Source: JAEYKI01 sp036679405
Lineage (GTDB): Bacteria; Bacillota; Clostridia; Christensenellales; Christensenellaceae
NCBI GenBank assembly: GCA_036679405.1
Contig: JAVBVZ010000034.1
Span: forward strand, 62,001 to 126,000
DNA length: 64,000 bases
Reading direction: 5' to 3'
Part shown: one piece after another, positions 61,713 through 64,000 of the stretch
Position numbering within the stretch: position 1 is the first letter of the stretch
Layout: each line of letters begins with the position of its first letter
Program-made: the position numbers and the translations under genes
The notes under the pieces: generated by a model
What the model was told of the DNA's origin: nothing
What the model saw: the letters and a program-made list of their open reading frames with translations, nothing else
Database searches by the model: none

Positions 61713-62486
61713 ATGACTTACAAAGAAAATTTTAGCGTGAATTTCTCACTCAGCGGCAAAGCGGCCGTTGTGACCGGCGCCGCCAGCGGAATCGGGCAGG
61801 CCATTGCCCTGATGTATGCCCAAAAGGGAGCCCGGGTGGTTCTGGTAGATTTAAGCCAAGAAGTGACAGCCGTCGAGCAAAGCATTGCGGCAGATGGCGG
61901 CCAGGCGGTTTCAGTGATTGCAGATATCACAAAGAACGAATCCATTCAGAAAATCTTATCCGTTGCAAAATCCACTTTCGGTAAAATTGATATTCTGGTA
62001 AACTGCGCTGGCGTCGTCTTTTTGGATGATGCCGAAAATCTGGCCGAAGAAAGCTGGGATAAAACGATCAACATCAACCTGAAAGCCTCCTTTATGCTGG
62101 CACAGGCTTTTGGGAATCATATGATTCAAAACAAGGGCGGAAAAATTATCAACATGGCTTCACAGGCCTCTGTCATTGCTCTTGACAAACATGTTGCATA
62201 CTGTGCCAGCAAAGCCGCCATCGTATCCATGACCCAGGTTATGGCGATCGAATGGGCAGAGTTCAACATTAACGTCAACGCCATTTCTCCCACGGTTGTA
62301 CTTACGGCGTTGGGAAAAAAAGCCTGGGCCGGCAAAGTAGGGGAAGATATGAAAAAGCTGATTCCGGCGGGGCGTTTTGCCTATCCGGAAGAAATTGCCG
62401 CATGCGCTGTCTATTTAGCCAGCGATGCAGCCGACATGATCACCGGCGCCAACATTGTTATCGACGGCGGCTATACCATAAAATAG
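61713..62486 (+). CDS. SDR family polyol dehydrogenase-like protein
   Basis: This 257-residue classical short-chain dehydrogenase has TGAASGIG (NAD(P)-binding), LVNCAGV, and the catalytic Ser plus YCASK. The Asp in LVDLS favours NAD. Members in this branch include polyol dehydrogenases such as D-threitol and D-arabitol dehydrogenases. It is transcribed away from the operon with its own promoter and terminator. It may oxidise a stereoisomer that the zinc enzyme does not handle. Confidence 0.9.
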   Translation: MTYKENFSVNFSLSGKAAVVTGAASGIGQAIALMYAQKGARVVLVDLSQEVTAVEQSIAADGGQAVSVIADITKNESIQKILSVAKSTFGKIDILVNCAGVVFLDDAENLAEESWDKTININLKASFMLAQAFGNHMIQNKGGKIINMASQASVIALDKHVAYCASKAAIVSMTQVMAIEWAEFNINVNAISPTVVLTALGKKAWAGKVGEDMKKLIPAGRFAYPEEIAACAVYLASDAADMITGANIVIDGGYTIK

Positions 62487-62539
62487 CCAAAACCATACTC
62501 CCTAAAAATGCTGCAGATTTTCCATCCTCCTCCCGGCAG

Positions 62540-62580
62540 GCAGGCCAAAATTCTCCAAAGCGTGTTTTGGCCTGCTTTAT
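62540..62580 (+). terminator. Terminator of the SDR gene
   Basis: GCAGGCCAAAA (62540-62550) pairs with TTTTGGCCTGC (62565-62575), followed by TTTATT. Confidence 0.85.
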
Positions 62581-62609
62581 TAATGCCAAGAAACAAAGAC
62601 GGGCGGCCA

Positions 62610-64000
62610 TCATATTTTAGCAAGCATCTCTCCCAATTCACTAAGGTGATCTGCCGCCCGTTCATATACTTCCATCATTCTTTTATAGACTACCCTATTT
62701 TCAAAAACCGGTTCGCTTATCTTGCGTCCGGTGTGCAGCGCATCTATTTTTGAAAAATCACGCCAGCACCCGCTTCCGACCAACGCGCAGGCTGCCGCGC
62801 CCAATGCCGCAGCCTGCTCATCCACATTGCTCTTCGAAACGGCGCTTCCAAAAACATCTGCAAATATCTGACGCCACACCACGCTCTTGCTTCCTCCTCC
62901 GGTCAGTAACAAGGGTTCTTCCACCCTTGACAGTGTTCGCAGTTTTGCCAGGCATTTTTCCAGGCTCATTGCCACGCCTTCCATTGCCGCGCGGATCAAA
63001 TCCGCACGGGTATGCAAGAGATCCAGTCCCACAAACCCGCCACGCACTTTATAAGAACCATCTATCGGCATTCCTCCCGCCAGGCTGGGGTTGAAAACCA
63101 GCCTGTTGGCTCCGGGTGGAACAGCCGCGGCTTCTTTTACCATTTGATCATAAGCATTCCCGTCTTTCGCCTTAATATCCCGGCACAGCTGCTCCCGAAT
63201 CCACCTGAAAGCCGAACCGCCGGAGGCGCTGCACAAGGCGGATACGAACATACCGGGAACCACATGTGCAAAGGTATAGGGTCTCGCCGCCACATCCGTA
63301 AGAGGAAAACGCGTGGCCAGGGCTATCCAGGGAGAAGAGCCCAGCGAGGCATATGCTCTCCCTTCCTTGAAAGCCATGGCGCCCAGCGCCATACAGGCAT
63401 CGTCCACCCCGCCCGCAGCCACATAAACCCCGGGAGACAGGCCCATCTCCGCCGCAGCCCGTTTTCCCACCCGGCCAATCACAGAAGCCGACGCTACCGC
63501 TTCGGGAAACAATGCCGCATCCAGCTCTGCCGCCCGCAGTAATTCATCCGAATATTGCCATTTTTCCAGGTCCCACACACCACTGCTGGATGCATATGAA
63601 TAATCGGTGCAAAAACGGCCGGTCAGTTTGAGCAAGATGTAATCTTTGGTCCCTAATACCTTAAAGGCCCGCCTGTAAACTTCCGCAGCATTTTCTTTCA
63701 GCCAATTGATTTTGAAAACCGAATAGCACATCGGGGTAAAGCCGCCTCCCGTTTTCAAATACCACTTTTTTTCGTCTGTCTTTATAAAAAAATCCAAGAC
63801 CTGCTTTTCCGCGCGCATATCCGACCAAATAGGCGTACGCCGCATCAGCAGATTCCCCGCTTTATCAACGGGGACCACCCCCATACTGTGTCCCGATATA
63901 CTGCAGCAAAAAATATCCTCCGCTTTTGTTTTGGACCGGGCAAGCAGCATTTGCGTACTCCCGGCCACCGCTTTCCACCAGTCTTCCGGCTCCTGCTCGT
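62610..64000 (-). CDS. FGGY family carbohydrate kinase, 5' end outside the window
   Basis: The readable part (about 463 residues) covers most of an FGGY kinase: ISGHSMGVVPVD, PIWSDMRA, the central GGVDDACMALGA with the catalytic Asp, YASLGSSPWIA and LLLTGGGSKSVVWRQIFADV. The N-terminal ATP-binding segment is missing because the gene continues past 64000; upstream codons up to the edge read EPEDWWKAV, normal for the family. It resembles xylulose/erythritol/ribulose kinases. It converges with the SDR gene and probably phosphorylates a ketose or polyol in this locus. Confidence 0.92.
   Translation of the reverse strand, partial: EQEPEDWWKAVAGSTQMLLARSKTKAEDIFCCSISGHSMGVVPVDKAGNLLMRRTPIWSDMRAEKQVLDFFIKTDEKKWYLKTGGGFTPMCYSVFKINWLKENAAEVYRRAFKVLGTKDYILLKLTGRFCTDYSYASSSGVWDLEKWQYSDELLRAAELDAALFPEAVASASVIGRVGKRAAAEMGLSPGVYVAAGGVDDACMALGAMAFKEGRAYASLGSSPWIALATRFPLTDVAARPYTFAHVVPGMFVSALCSASGGSAFRWIREQLCRDIKAKDGNAYDQMVKEAAAVPPGANRLVFNPSLAGGMPIDGSYKVRGGFVGLDLLHTRADLIRAAMEGVAMSLEKCLAKLRTLSRVEEPLLLTGGGSKSVVWRQIFADVFGSAVSKSNVDEQAAALGAAACALVGSGCWRDFSKIDALHTGRKISEPVFENRVVYKRMMEVYERAADHLSELGEMLAKI

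Overview
This 64 kb window looks like a chromosomal segment of a low-to-mid GC anaerobic Firmicute, probably class Clostridia. The indicators are AGGAGG-type ribosome binding sites, sigma-A-like promoters, intrinsic terminators with U-tracts, early-cobalt-insertion (cbi-type) B12 genes, PadR and DeoR regulators, and an ECF-type vitamin S component. I see no rRNA, tRNA, CRISPR array, transposase or phage gene, and I cannot name the species.

Positions 1-15 kb hold mostly minus-strand housekeeping and accessory genes. These are an EAL-CBS-GGDEF c-di-GMP protein, two small SAM methyltransferases, a Cys-rich small protein, a HEAT-like protein, a GyrI-like protein, a PadR regulator with a tandem flavodoxin-fold flavoprotein, a DUF998 membrane protein, a ferritin-like protein, a Nudix hydrolase, a fumarylacetoacetase-family hydrolase, ClpB, a beta-CASP metallo-hydrolase and a medium-chain dehydrogenase.

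Positions 15-24 kb are more unusual. A cytidylate-kinase-like protein carries a C-terminal PD-(D/E)XK-like domain and is translationally coupled to an HPRT homologue whose PRPP-loop acidic residues are changed. Next comes an unassigned structured RNA of about 280 nt with its own promoter and a terminator-like closing stem. A stomatin-like protein, an AEC transporter with a probable non-canonical start, an EndoQ-UvrD fusion and an HD-GYP phosphodiesterase follow.

Positions 24-43 kb are dominated by cobalamin. A plus-strand B12 riboswitch precedes cblT-cblS, for alpha-ribazole uptake and phosphorylation. After a patatin, a metallopeptidase-like protein, a VOC protein and a ribokinase comes a 13-gene minus-strand operon: cbiD-cbiL-cbiF-cbiG-hemA-cbiH-cbiJET-cbiA-cbiB-cobD-cbiP-cobO-cbiC. 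A second B12 riboswitch with a terminator precedes it. The genes overlap almost continuously. cbiJ, cbiE and cbiT are fused, and the HemA has an altered active-site motif.

Positions 43.5-49.9 kb are a compact minus-strand operon: nucleoside hydrolase, BioB-like radical SAM enzyme, YnjB-like lipoprotein, two permeases, ATPase and PadR regulator. The hydrolase plus radical SAM pair resembles the queuosine-salvage pair QueK/QueL. If so, the ABC transporter would be an uncharacterised importer for queuosine, queuine or a related nucleoside. This is my leading candidate for an undescribed system.

Positions 50-64 kb are a carbohydrate or polyol catabolic region. A strong promoter at about 60.55 kb drives a 10-gene minus-strand operon: MtaA/CmuA-like protein, zinc dehydrogenase, RpiB, DhaK, DhaL, sugar-binding lipoprotein, RbsA-like ATPase, two permeases and DeoC-like aldolase. 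It ends in a 22-bp perfect hairpin. A DeoR regulator, a divergent SDR dehydrogenase and an FGGY kinase truncated by the window edge complete the locus. The enzyme set fits oxidation of a polyol to a ketose, phosphorylation by a DhaK-like kinase and isomerisation by RpiB, for example a C4 polyol entering as erythrose-4-phosphate; the substrate is inferred.
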